Both the position numbers and the translations under genes were made by a program. A model generated the notes under the pieces. The model worked only from the letters and a program-made list of their open reading frames with translations, was not told the origin of the DNA and did no database searches. Shown here piece by piece: positions 12,679-19,948 of a stretch of DNA of 25,963 bases. Every line of letters begins with the position of its first letter. The stretch's first letter is position 1. Origin of the DNA: Syntrophomonas sp. UBA5314 (GTDB lineage: Bacteria; Bacillota; Syntrophomonadia; Syntrophomonadales; Syntrophomonadaceae); NCBI GenBank assembly GCA_002410325.1, contig DHRK01000004.1, positions 60,953 through 86,915 of the forward strand, in the 5' to 3' direction.

Positions 12679-14562
12679 ATGGAGAATGTAGATAGAAAAC
12701 ATTTCGACTTTTCCCCGCTAAAACAAATGTGTATTTTTCCAAGGAGTGCGGAAATGGATATAATTGACGTCGGCGTAAATGCAAAACATATATCAATTGA
12801 TACCTCAAAAACATATAAAGCCATAACTAATGATTTAGTCAGATATTTGGATTCAGATTCCGAACGCACGCAATTTGCCCAGTGTTTTTGTTATGAAATT
12901 ATCAAATGCCTTTGGAATTCTTATTGCCAAACCATAAATTCTTTGAAACCGTTGAGAAACCTGAACTTAAATGTTTGCTCTTCTTCAGAAGATCTTAAAG
13001 ATATGGCTCGCAAAATTGCTTCTGATTTGTCCACCTCCGATCTTTATATAAGCAGTTATGTGGTAGGCTCTATATACACCGCACTGCTTCCTTCATCATA
13101 CCGCTCAAAATACGGCTCCTATTATACTCCGCCTTTCCTGGTGAAGCGTTTACTTGACGAAGTGGGTAAAGCAGGATTTAATTGGGCGGCAGGGTCGGTG
13201 ATGGATCCGGCCTGTGGAGGAGGAGCCTTCCTTATGCCCGTAGTATCTAAAATGCTGGAGAATGCTACCGGTACCCCTGAGACTATTATAAAAGGAATAT
13301 GCAGCAGAATTCGGGGCCAGGAAATTGACGCCTTTGCCGGATGGGTGTCCCAGGTATTTTTGGATATTATCTTACTTCCCTTAAGCGAGCAGTGTAACAC
13401 TGGGATTCCGGTTGTTGTGGACATTGTCGACTCTTTAAACCAACCTGTCCAGAGCAAATATGATTTGGTTGTGGGTAATCCTCCCTATGGGAAACTGCGG
13501 CTTGATGATGATATGCGAGATAAGTACCGGCGTTCTTTGTTTGGGCATGCCAACAATTATGGATTGTTTACTGATCTGGCAATACAGCTTACCAAGAAAA
13601 AAGGATTTATCGGCTATGTTACCCCTACCTCCTTCTTAAGCGGCCAGTATTTTAAAGCCCTTCGCTCTTTACTGTATCGGGAAGCGCCTTTACATTCGAT
13701 TGATTTCGTTACCGATCGTGAAGGTATCTTTGACGATGTTTTACAAGAAACAGCCTTGTCTATTTTTATGAAGGGCTCTAATACCAGGTTTGTGTCTGTT
13801 AGTACGGTATCTCCCAGTGATTCACTGAATGAGAATGCCAAAATCACTTATTTGGGCCGGTATTCCATATCAGAAACCGGTCCCTGGTTAATGCCCAGGG
13901 ATCTTGGTCAAGTAGAGTACTTGAAAAAATGCAATCACATGAACACGAGATTAATTGATTTGGGCTATAAGGTTTCAACCGGGCAGCTGGTTTGGAATCG
14001 TCACAAAAGCCAGCTCAAAGAAGTCTTTGATGACGGTGGTAGGAATTTTCCTATAATATGGGCAGAATCGATATCAAGAGATCGTTTTAAATTTAGTTAC
14101 AGTAAGAAGAATCATAAACCGTTTATTGAGCTGCAAAACGATCAGGAATATCTGCTTACTCTCAAAGAGTGTGTTTTAGTTCAACGTACTACATCAAAAG
14201 AACAGGATAGAAGGCTAATTGCCGCAGTAATTCCCCAAGATTTTATTTCCAAGTACAGCGGTGTAGTCGTAGAAAATCATATTAACATGCTCTATTGTGT
14301 TGACGATAAGCGAATTGAACCGGCTACTATTTGCACTCTGCTAAATAGCAAGACTCTTGATATGTTATTGCGCTGTATTTCCGGGAGTGTGGCTGTGAGC
14401 GCCTATGAACTCAATTCTCTTCCGTTACCAAACCTTAAATCGCTTCTATTATTCCAGGAGTTTATGAAGCAGGATATTACATCAGACGATATCGAACTAG
14501 AGATTATGAAAATGTACGAGGTGGATTTAAGTGATCAGCTATCCAAAAATATTGCCAGTTGA
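12679..14562 (+). CDS. Type II N6-adenine DNA methyltransferase
   Basis: The predicted 627-residue protein carries SAM motif I DPACGGGAF (Asp176) and catalytic motif IV NPPY (Asn267), the order of gamma-type N6-adenine methyltransferases. YYTPPFLVKRLLDE ahead of motif I is typical of this group. The C-terminal half probably holds the target-recognition domain. The frame is open from 12565, but that part contains the promoter, so the ATG at 12679 with an upstream GGAGG is used. It overlaps the endonuclease gene by 32 bases and ends inside it. It should protect the host DNA from that enzyme; the sequence methylated is not readable, although the partner suggests CTGCAG-like sites. Confidence 0.9.
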   Translation: MENVDRKHFDFSPLKQMCIFPRSAEMDIIDVGVNAKHISIDTSKTYKAITNDLVRYLDSDSERTQFAQCFCYEIIKCLWNSYCQTINSLKPLRNLNLNVCSSSEDLKDMARKIASDLSTSDLYISSYVVGSIYTALLPSSYRSKYGSYYTPPFLVKRLLDEVGKAGFNWAAGSVMDPACGGGAFLMPVVSKMLENATGTPETIIKGICSRIRGQEIDAFAGWVSQVFLDIILLPLSEQCNTGIPVVVDIVDSLNQPVQSKYDLVVGNPPYGKLRLDDDMRDKYRRSLFGHANNYGLFTDLAIQLTKKKGFIGYVTPTSFLSGQYFKALRSLLYREAPLHSIDFVTDREGIFDDVLQETALSIFMKGSNTRFVSVSTVSPSDSLNENAKITYLGRYSISETGPWLMPRDLGQVEYLKKCNHMNTRLIDLGYKVSTGQLVWNRHKSQLKEVFDDGGRNFPIIWAESISRDRFKFSYSKKNHKPFIELQNDQEYLLTLKECVLVQRTTSKEQDRRLIAAVIPQDFISKYSGVVVENHINMLYCVDDKRIEPATICTLLNSKTLDMLLRCISGSVAVSAYELNSLPLPNLKSLLLFQEFMKQDITSDDIELEIMKMYEVDLSDQLSKNIAS

Positions 14563-15610
14563 TGATATTCGCACACGACTCGAAGCCATTTTCCCGGAAG
14601 GGATAGATAACCGGAATTATGTAATAAGAGAAATGGCGGCCAAAACAATATTTGTTATGCTTTACGCTGGAGCCGTTGAAGGGAACGATCTTTGGATAAG
14701 ACCCAGTCAGGTTTGTACTATGACAAACGAGCAAGCTGCCAAGATAAAACCTCAAGAGCGTGAAGAATGGTATAAAAAGTCACTCAAACCGGGTTTTATG
14801 ATCGAAGGAGCCCATTGGTACGCAGACAATACCAGAGAACCCATTCGTGATGAAACACTTCGCTATGGGCTTATCGCCCTGGGGGCGGTAGTGGAACGGA
14901 AAGGTTTGCCAACGACTTCTCCCACACCACGCTTTACGTTAAACAAAGATTTTGCGGGGCTTTTTTCCCCTACTTTAAAAGGTAAAAAATTAGCTGAAGA
15001 AATCGCCCAGTGGCAAAATAATTATCTGTCAAAACAATCCTTGGCTAGAGTATTACTTCTACGTATGGGTACAGCCAGTTCTTCAGATAAAGTACAAGTT
15101 ACTCTCCCCAATAAAGAAGTACGGCTTCTTAATCCGGGATTGAGTTCCCAAATATGCAAAGCAGTAATTGAACAGTTTGCCCCGCGCTTCCTGGTAGAAC
15201 CTGCTTTATTATGGTTATCTGAAAGTGGCAATAAAGTCATTGCCAATGATGAAAAGCTGGCATCTTCTTTAAACCTTCATATCGACCCCTCGAAAAATCT
15301 GCCCGATATTATTTTAGTTGACGTAGGTGAGGAATTTATCATCGTTTTTGCTGAAGCAGTGGCTACAGATGGCCCGATTAATGAACAAAGGAAGAAATCA
15401 TTGAAACAAATAGCGGTTGAGGCTGGCTTTGATGAAAATAACGTTATGTTTATGACTGCTTTTTTAGATCGGCAAAGTCCCGAATATAAAAGACTTGGGC
15501 CAAATCTTGCCTGGGGGACATATGTGTGGTTTATGTCAGAGCCGGATAATATTATTGTGTTGAAAGCAGGCAGTGAGAAAAAATTGGTTTCATTGAGATC
15601 TGAGGTATAA
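14531..15610 (+). CDS. BsuBI/PstI-family Type II restriction endonuclease
   Basis: The 359-residue protein matches the two-part plan of this family: an N-terminal helical DNA-binding half (KTIFVMLYAGAVEG, YADNTREPIRDETLR) and a C-terminal nuclease half. The nuclease motif is LPDIILVD (Pro258-Asp259), then FAEAVATDGPI with Glu275, a PD-(D/E)XK variant. BsuBI and PstI cut CTGCAG. At least six CTGCAG sites occur in the window, so there is no local avoidance, but specificity of this protein is inference. The start is GTG with GAGGTGG 6 bases before it, inside the end of the methyltransferase gene, so synthesis of the nuclease is coupled to that of its protector. Confidence 0.9.
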   Translation: MISYPKILPVDDIRTRLEAIFPEGIDNRNYVIREMAAKTIFVMLYAGAVEGNDLWIRPSQVCTMTNEQAAKIKPQEREEWYKKSLKPGFMIEGAHWYADNTREPIRDETLRYGLIALGAVVERKGLPTTSPTPRFTLNKDFAGLFSPTLKGKKLAEEIAQWQNNYLSKQSLARVLLLRMGTASSSDKVQVTLPNKEVRLLNPGLSSQICKAVIEQFAPRFLVEPALLWLSESGNKVIANDEKLASSLNLHIDPSKNLPDIILVDVGEEFIIVFAEAVATDGPINEQRKKSLKQIAVEAGFDENNVMFMTAFLDRQSPEYKRLGPNLAWGTYVWFMSEPDNIIVLKAGSEKKLVSLRSEV

Positions 15611-16015
15611 CAATCATAATGTGATACGTCACAAGATAATTGATGGATTAGGATATAAAATAGGGGCACTTTTTCAGTGGTTTCGGATGGTTCTCTTGTC
15701 TAACCGTCTCTCAAGAACTTATTTATCCTCGTATGGCCAACGGCCCCCCTGTCTCTTCTGTTTCCGTGAATTGGATGAAATTCAACTATTTCAACGGCGA
15801 AAATCCGGACCCCGCTATACACTCCACATGCCTTGATGATACAAAAAAGCATAACTTCCTCCCTTATAAATATATTAAATAAGGGCGCCATGACCTGAAT
15901 TGCCAAGTGCTTTTTATTGCCTTTTTGTAACCATGAAGGGAAATTGTAATTGTTTATTGTATTGTAACAAAATATGGGAAGAGAAAACTCCTTAAAAAGT
16001 CTTATTTAATTTACC
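15611..16015. other. Intergenic stretch without a supported gene
   Basis: Both strands hold short open frames (for example about 50 codons from ATG 15733, plus strand) but none has a ribosome site or recognisable sequence. No clear terminator follows the endonuclease gene. Confidence 0.4.
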
Positions 16016-17053
16016 TTAAAGGGCTAGTTGTTCTCTGTGGCCTGAACTTGGCAACTCCCTCAGCTCTTTGGGTATAGAGTTTTCACATGGTATCCTGGTA
16101 GAGCACAGTCCGCAGCCGTAAATAAATATGTGATAATTTCTATTACAATATTTTATGGAGTCGATAACTCTCTTACCGCAGACAGCCTTATCGTGCCCAC
16201 TTTCCGATACGGCCTGCACAGGGCAACGCTGCTGGCATTTCAAACAGGGTATCCCCTGGTATTGCAGACAATGGGCATGCATGTTTTCATTCCTCTCCCG
16301 ATTGGGCCTAAGTCTTATGCTGGCTACAAAGCTTCCACAACGATGGGCCGAACCTTTCTCAGTGATCAATAAATCATTCATGCCAAATGTGCCCAATCCG
16401 GCGGCATACGCAACATGGCGGTGCGACCAGGGTGAAGCCCAGCCCACCCCGGGATGCTTTTTAAAGTTGAACATGGGAGTCATATCCGGAGCCACGGCAA
16501 GAACTCCGGCGTCCATAAGAGTTTTAACTATTTCCTGGACGATGGTTTGGCTGAATATCTCGCCCGATCGTCTGGTTTGGGCCCATCTTTCGGAAGGCCA
16601 ATCGTCTTTTCGGCCATTCTCGGCCCTGGTAGCTTTGGAGATGGGAAGTATAAAAGATACGACGCTAATATTCTCGGGTTCAGGCGCCGGGATACCATTT
16701 TTAGAAGCCTGCCAGGCCATTATTTCCCGGGGAGTAAAGTGGAAAGGTCCGATGACCTTCTTAAAATCCTCAAACAACGGATCGTCCCCACGCACGAATC
16801 CCACCAACGGTTCCTCAAAAATCTTTTCTCCTTGAAATGGATATTCCAGAGAATTAGCCGGGTGGCGGGCGACTTTCTCAGCCAGGGTTTTAATGACCCA
16901 ATCTTCATCAAAAAGGATTTTTCGGGTGTCTAAGGAAGCCTTTTTATTTAAAATTGGCTGTCTTGGGAATCCAATACCCAACATGTCGCCCAGGGATGTT
17001 TTCATTCCGGGTATGTCAGTCAAAAATGATAACTTACGATATTTAGTCTGCAT
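16016..17053 (-). CDS. QueG/reductive-dehalogenase-like iron-sulfur protein
   Basis: This 345-residue cytoplasmic protein has no Tat or Sec signal. The core HRHVAYAAGLGTFGMNDLLI corresponds to the AGLG-x-x-GxNxLL block of epoxyqueuosine reductase and reductive-dehalogenase folds, which bind cobalamin in those enzymes. The last third carries ferredoxin-type Cys clusters: CLKCQQRCP and CGLCSTRIPCENS, each with extra Cys nearby (CLQYQGIP, YCNRN), enough for two [4Fe-4S] centres. The N-terminal half is unlike QueG itself, so the substrate is unknown; a redox enzyme role is likely. AAGGAGGT lies 6 bases before the ATG. The PadR gene is 33 bases upstream on the same strand, so expression is probably PadR-controlled. 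Confidence 0.75.
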   Translation of the reverse strand: MQTKYRKLSFLTDIPGMKTSLGDMLGIGFPRQPILNKKASLDTRKILFDEDWVIKTLAEKVARHPANSLEYPFQGEKIFEEPLVGFVRGDDPLFEDFKKVIGPFHFTPREIMAWQASKNGIPAPEPENISVVSFILPISKATRAENGRKDDWPSERWAQTRRSGEIFSQTIVQEIVKTLMDAGVLAVAPDMTPMFNFKKHPGVGWASPWSHRHVAYAAGLGTFGMNDLLITEKGSAHRCGSFVASIRLRPNRERNENMHAHCLQYQGIPCLKCQQRCPVQAVSESGHDKAVCGKRVIDSIKYCNRNYHIFIYGCGLCSTRIPCENSIPKELRELPSSGHREQLAL

Positions 17054-17085
17054 TTAAAGACCTCCTTACATCAGAGCGGTCGCTT

Positions 17086-17649
17086 TTAATTGGGTTCAGT
17101 TTTTCGTTTCCGTAGCTCCTGCAAACACTCTTCGGCCCAGCGGATATTGGCTTCAGCTATAATAAACCCTCTTTTTAGAGTCAGCTCCCAGTAGAAACGA
17201 TCAAACGGTTGTGATGAGCCCTCGGCATACCTGGTCATCATTCCTTCAACCCCTCGATAAAGCGATATGATCTCCTGCTGCTCCTTAATCAGCTTTTTAA
17301 ACTGAAACTCCAGTTCCTCATTAGCAATCTGGGAACCAAAGAACACATGGACGATAAACTCGTCTCTGAGCGGCACACTTAAAACCGGGGGGAAACTCTG
17401 CAGCCAGGAGGTCAAAGCCTGGATTCCTTCTTCGGTAATACTGTACACTTTGCGGTCGGGGCGCTTTTCCTGCGCTTCTATTACCGAAGAAACATATCCT
17501 TTGGCCTCTAAAGAGCCAAGCTCGCGATAAATCTGGCTGAGTTTTGCCGACCAGAAGAAATTTATCGAGTTGTCAAAAACCGCTTTCAAGTCATATCCGC
17601 TCATAGCCTTATACTTGAGCAGGCCCAGGATGGCATATTGCAATGACAA
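17086..17649 (-). CDS. PadR-family transcriptional regulator
   Basis: This 187-residue protein opens LQYAILGLLKYKAMSGYDLK, the winged-helix signature of PadR. The wing follows (KLSQIYRELGSLEAKGYVSS, RPDRKVYSITEEGIQAL). The second half is the helical Vir-act-alpha-C dimerisation domain. Its start is TTG, with GAGGAGGT 7 bases before it. The promoter contains a perfect 22-bp palindrome, so it most likely represses its own gene and the following iron-sulfur gene until a ligand releases it. The ligand cannot be deduced. Confidence 0.9.
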   Translation of the reverse strand: MSLQYAILGLLKYKAMSGYDLKAVFDNSINFFWSAKLSQIYRELGSLEAKGYVSSVIEAQEKRPDRKVYSITEEGIQALTSWLQSFPPVLSVPLRDEFIVHVFFGSQIANEELEFQFKKLIKEQQEIISLYRGVEGMMTRYAEGSSQPFDRFYWELTLKRGFIIAEANIRWAEECLQELRKRKTEPN

Positions 17650-17689
17650 AAAACCGACCTCCTCTATCCGGTTATCTTATATGCTACTT

Positions 17690-17719
17690 ATTATATATAA
17701 CTTGTTATATATAAATCAA
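17690..17719 (-). promoter_or_regulatory. Promoter of the PadR/Fe-S operon
   Basis: Minus-strand TTGATT (17714-17719) and TATAAT (17690-17695) are spaced by 18 bases, and the spacer is occupied by the operator palindrome. Confidence 0.65.
17691..17714. promoter_or_regulatory. PadR operator candidate
   Basis: TTATATATAAC and GTTATATATAA are exact inverted repeats separated by TT. The site fills the space between -35 and -10, so a bound dimer would exclude polymerase. Confidence 0.65.
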
Positions 17720-17784
17720 TAAAAATTTTACTCACCTTGAAAGAATGCATAACGCGGCAAAGTCATTAGTGTACAGAAGTGATG

Positions 17785-17818
17785 AAGGGGCGGGGTTGTT
17801 GACACGCCCCGCCCCCTT
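17785..17818. terminator. Very GC-rich hairpin after the ferredoxin gene
   Basis: AAGGGGCGGGG pairs with CCCCGCCCCCTT (one bulged base) around the loop TTGTTGACACG. It lies downstream of the minus-strand ferredoxin gene. The loop shares GTTGTTGACAC with the hairpin at 24791-24840. Confidence 0.55.
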
Positions 17819-17893
17819 AACATGTGGTATTTCAGAACACCTGCTGCTGAAGTGTTTATTGTCGCCTTCATCCGGTACTATGAAAATGAATGG

Positions 17894-18205
17894 TCAGGCT
17901 ATCTCCAACCTTGTTACTTTATTACCCTGTTCTATGTGTGAATCAACGATCTCGCCAACATCATCTACTGATACTCCAGAATACCAAACACCGTCAGGGT
18001 AAACCAGTACAATTGGCCCAGCTTGACAAACCCCGAAACATCCCGTATTGGTTACCATTACCTCACCAGTTAGATCCCGGTCCTCCAACTCTTCTATTAA
18101 GGCCTGAACAATTTCGATTGAATCTTTAGCATGGCAAAATCCTTGTTGTTGACCGTTAATTCTCGAACTAGAACACACAAACACATGGTATCTCGGTTTC
18201 TCCAT
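17894..18205 (-). CDS. Thioredoxin-like [2Fe-2S] ferredoxin
   Basis: This 103-residue protein has the four-cysteine pattern of thioredoxin-like ferredoxins: Cys11 (FVCSSSR), Cys24 (GFCHAK), Cys56 and Cys60 (TGCFGVC), with the following QAGP and a VWYSGVS strand. Homologous proteins carry one [2Fe-2S] cluster and serve as soluble electron carriers, or as the NuoE-like part of hydrogenases and formate dehydrogenases. Here it stands alone, so its partner is unknown. GGAG lies 10 bases before the ATG. It is transcribed in the same direction as the PadR operon but starts about 240 bases upstream of it, separated by a hairpin. Confidence 0.88.
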   Translation of the reverse strand: MEKPRYHVFVCSSSRINGQQQGFCHAKDSIEIVQALIEELEDRDLTGEVMVTNTGCFGVCQAGPIVLVYPDGVWYSGVSVDDVGEIVDSHIEQGNKVTRLEIA

Positions 18206-18365
18206 TTTAATGAACTCCTTTACTTTAGTTTTTTGCCCTTGGTAAAAAACTCCAAAGCGGATAACGTGTTTTTAGCAAATTACCAATTGTGCCGATTCAA
18301 ACATACCTTTATCCCATACCTTACCCCTCCATTCAACTACCGAATAGGCATTTAGCTATGAATAG

Positions 18366-18398
18366 AAGAAGTCCTGGCCATCTTGGACAGGACTTCTT
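18366..18398 (+). terminator. Strong hairpin, terminator-like
   Basis: AAGAAGTCCTG and CAGGACTTCTT are exact inverted repeats, and CCA/TGG in between extends the pairing. TATCC follows on the plus strand. No gene obviously feeds into it. Confidence 0.45.
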
Positions 18399-18413
18399 TA
18401 TCCTAAATAAAAA

Positions 18414-18435
18414 CCCCCGCTGGTAAAAGCGGGGG
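18414..18435 (-). terminator. Intrinsic terminator reading on the minus strand
   Basis: CCCCCGCT and AGCGGGGG form an 8-bp stem. On the minus strand it is followed by TTTTTATTT. There is no minus-strand gene just before it, so it may insulate the ferredoxin gene or be left from lost DNA. Confidence 0.6.
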
Positions 18436-18548
18436 ATCCCTTTATCCCGGGCATTGATAGTTACTCGCTACCAATAAAACATATTTAATTAATCAGCTTA
18501 TTAGTTATTTTAAATGACTATGCTGGGTATCACAAGATAGATTCTATT

Positions 18549-18577
18549 TTGACATTACAATACACACAATTTATAAT
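18549..18577 (+). promoter_or_regulatory. Perfect consensus promoter of the AbrB-like gene
   Basis: TTGACA (18549-18554), 17-base spacer, TATAAT (18572-18577). This is the best promoter in the window. TCATAC repeats in the following leader may be repressor contacts. Confidence 0.85.
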
Positions 18578-18637
18578 AAACACATAAATCATACTTTTCA
18601 TATAAGTCATACAATTTTACGAAAGTGAGGAAATTTT

Positions 18638-18877
18638 ATGGCTATTCCCAAAGGAAAATATGCCTGGACGGTTAAGGTAGGCGAAAAAGGACAATTTGTT
18701 ATTCCGAAGGAAGCAAGAGAGATTTTTAATATCAAACCGGGTGATACGCTGATTGTTTTAGCTGATGAAAAACAGGGCATTGCAATCCCCCCCCAGGATA
18801 TGTTTGCGCAGTTATCAAAGGCTATATTTTCCAAAGACATCCCTCCTGAAAACGACAGAAACGAGGAAAAGGAATAA
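18638..18877 (+). CDS. AbrB/SpoVT-type swapped-hairpin DNA-binding regulator
   Basis: This 79-residue protein has its AbrB beta domain in the first 50 residues: WTVKVGEKGQFVIPKEARE, then IFNIKPGDTLIVLADEKQGI. The rest is a short acidic tail. Such proteins regulate transitions or act as local repressors. In many clostridia this particular form precedes a membrane acyltransferase or transporter gene; that is my recollection. Here its TAA overlaps the ATG of a truncated acyltransferase by one base. It sits behind a perfect promoter, which would need strong autorepression. Confidence 0.88.
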   Translation: MAIPKGKYAWTVKVGEKGQFVIPKEAREIFNIKPGDTLIVLADEKQGIAIPPQDMFAQLSKAIFSKDIPPENDRNEEKE

Positions 18878-19275
18878 TGTCTGGAAATACCATTCTGATA
18901 AGGAAAGACTATCTTGATAATATCCGTTCCGCGACCATAGTACTGGTTGTCATTTATCACGTGGCTTACATTTTTAACAGTGCGGGGGTTATCAGCAATA
19001 TTTCTGTGAAGGGAATTCAAGCGATAGACAGTATCTGTTATTTTCTTTATCCGTGGTTCATGTGTCTTCTGTTTTTGCTTGCCGGTATCAGCACCAGGTA
19101 TTCACTACAGACACGCAGCGCCAAGCAATTCGCTCAAGAAAGGGTGCAAAAACTGATCGTCCCCTTATTGGGCGGCGCATTTTTACTCGGTTGGCTCAAC
19201 GGGTGGGTTACCGCACATTATGTGGATATGTTCGGCGGGCATGCGGTTCCAGGTCTTTGCGTTGTTGAGCGTTGA
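18877..19275 (+). pseudogene. Truncated acyltransferase-3 family membrane protein
   Basis: The first 120 residues follow acyltransferase family 3 (OafA/YrhL type): RKDYLDNIRSATIVLVVIYH, with the conserved His in the first helix, then YFLYPWFMCLLFLLAGISTR and RVQKLIVPLLGGAFLLGW. Three membrane segments are visible. Full-length members have about 350 residues and ten helices. Here the frame ends after 132 residues, and the following DNA does not continue the family in any frame I could see. It looks like a 3' truncation, the break falling near 19240-19260, before the phage-type gene at 19383. A product, if made, could not be a functional transferase. Confidence 0.75.
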
Positions 19276-19382
19276 GTTTTTCAGGCCATTCCCGGTATAA
19301 AAAAGGAGTGCTAGGAGTGTTTGATGAATATTTCTAGAAATTACTTTGGAGTGGTCGAAAGCATAAATAAGGGGGAATAGAT

Positions 19383-19742
19383 TTGCCCGAAATAAAAGAT
19401 AGTGGTGATAGACATGAATTCGCATCTGGAGCTGTACGGGATATGCAAGAAGGCAAGGGTCGTTGTGATCTTCTCCCCCCTGCGGCCATACTCCGTCTAG
19501 CCCGGCATTTTGAGGCAGGGGCTAGAAAATACGGTGAAAGGAATTGGGAAAAAGGCATACCTATTAAGAGCTTTATTGACTCAGGTCTCAGGCATATTCT
19601 GAAATACATGCAAGGCATGGATGATGAAGATCATTTGGTAGCAGCCGCATGGAACCTGATGTGTGCTTTAGAAATTGAAGAACGCTTTGGGTGGAAATTT
19701 CTTGCTGAGGAAGGCAGCCATGCCGAAGATCCCACATTATAA
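19383..19742 (+). CDS. dATP/dGTP diphosphohydrolase N-terminal-domain protein (phage type)
   Basis: The 119-residue sequence matches the short domain found in many phage and prophage proteins: GAVRDMQEGKGRCDLLPPAA, AILRLARHFEAGARKYGERN, then IDSGLRHILKYMQGMDDEDH and AAWNLMCALEIEER. The conserved Asp, His and Glu residues resemble a MazG-like all-alpha nucleotide pyrophosphohydrolase core. Related phage enzymes degrade dATP or dGTP to adjust nucleotide pools. The start is TTG with GGGGGAA about 6 bases before it. It has no phage neighbours, so it is probably an isolated remnant that remains intact. Confidence 0.8.
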   Translation: MPEIKDSGDRHEFASGAVRDMQEGKGRCDLLPPAAILRLARHFEAGARKYGERNWEKGIPIKSFIDSGLRHILKYMQGMDDEDHLVAAAWNLMCALEIEERFGWKFLAEEGSHAEDPTL

Positions 19743-19862
19743 TCGCCTGCTTTCCCATCATGAGTTAGGGGATATTAATTATGGACAGTTAGGATCGGGA
19801 AGTCAATCCGCATGTCTGTAAAATATCAGATAATCGGCGCAAACAAGAAAACGATAATCCGT

Positions 19863-19948
19863 CTGAATATAGTTTTCACCTACCGCCTGGGCGCAATATG
19901 TAGAGTGGCAGGCAAGTAGATAGGCGTATTGTCACTAGAATAAATGAT
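19863..19948 (+). pseudogene. Remnant of a second yoeB gene
   Basis: This segment aligns with the first 85 bases of yoeB at 11039, including the block TACCGCCTGGGCGCAATAT. The start is changed to CTG, two bases are missing in the T-run, one base is added after GGCAGGCA, and stops follow. No antitoxin precedes it. It ends against the lipoprotein gene. Confidence 0.75.

Noticed and set aside
16155..16835. 226-codon open frame opposite the QueG-like gene
   Set aside because: It mirrors the conserved Fe-S coding sequence; the minus-strand gene has a perfect ribosome site and recognisable motifs.
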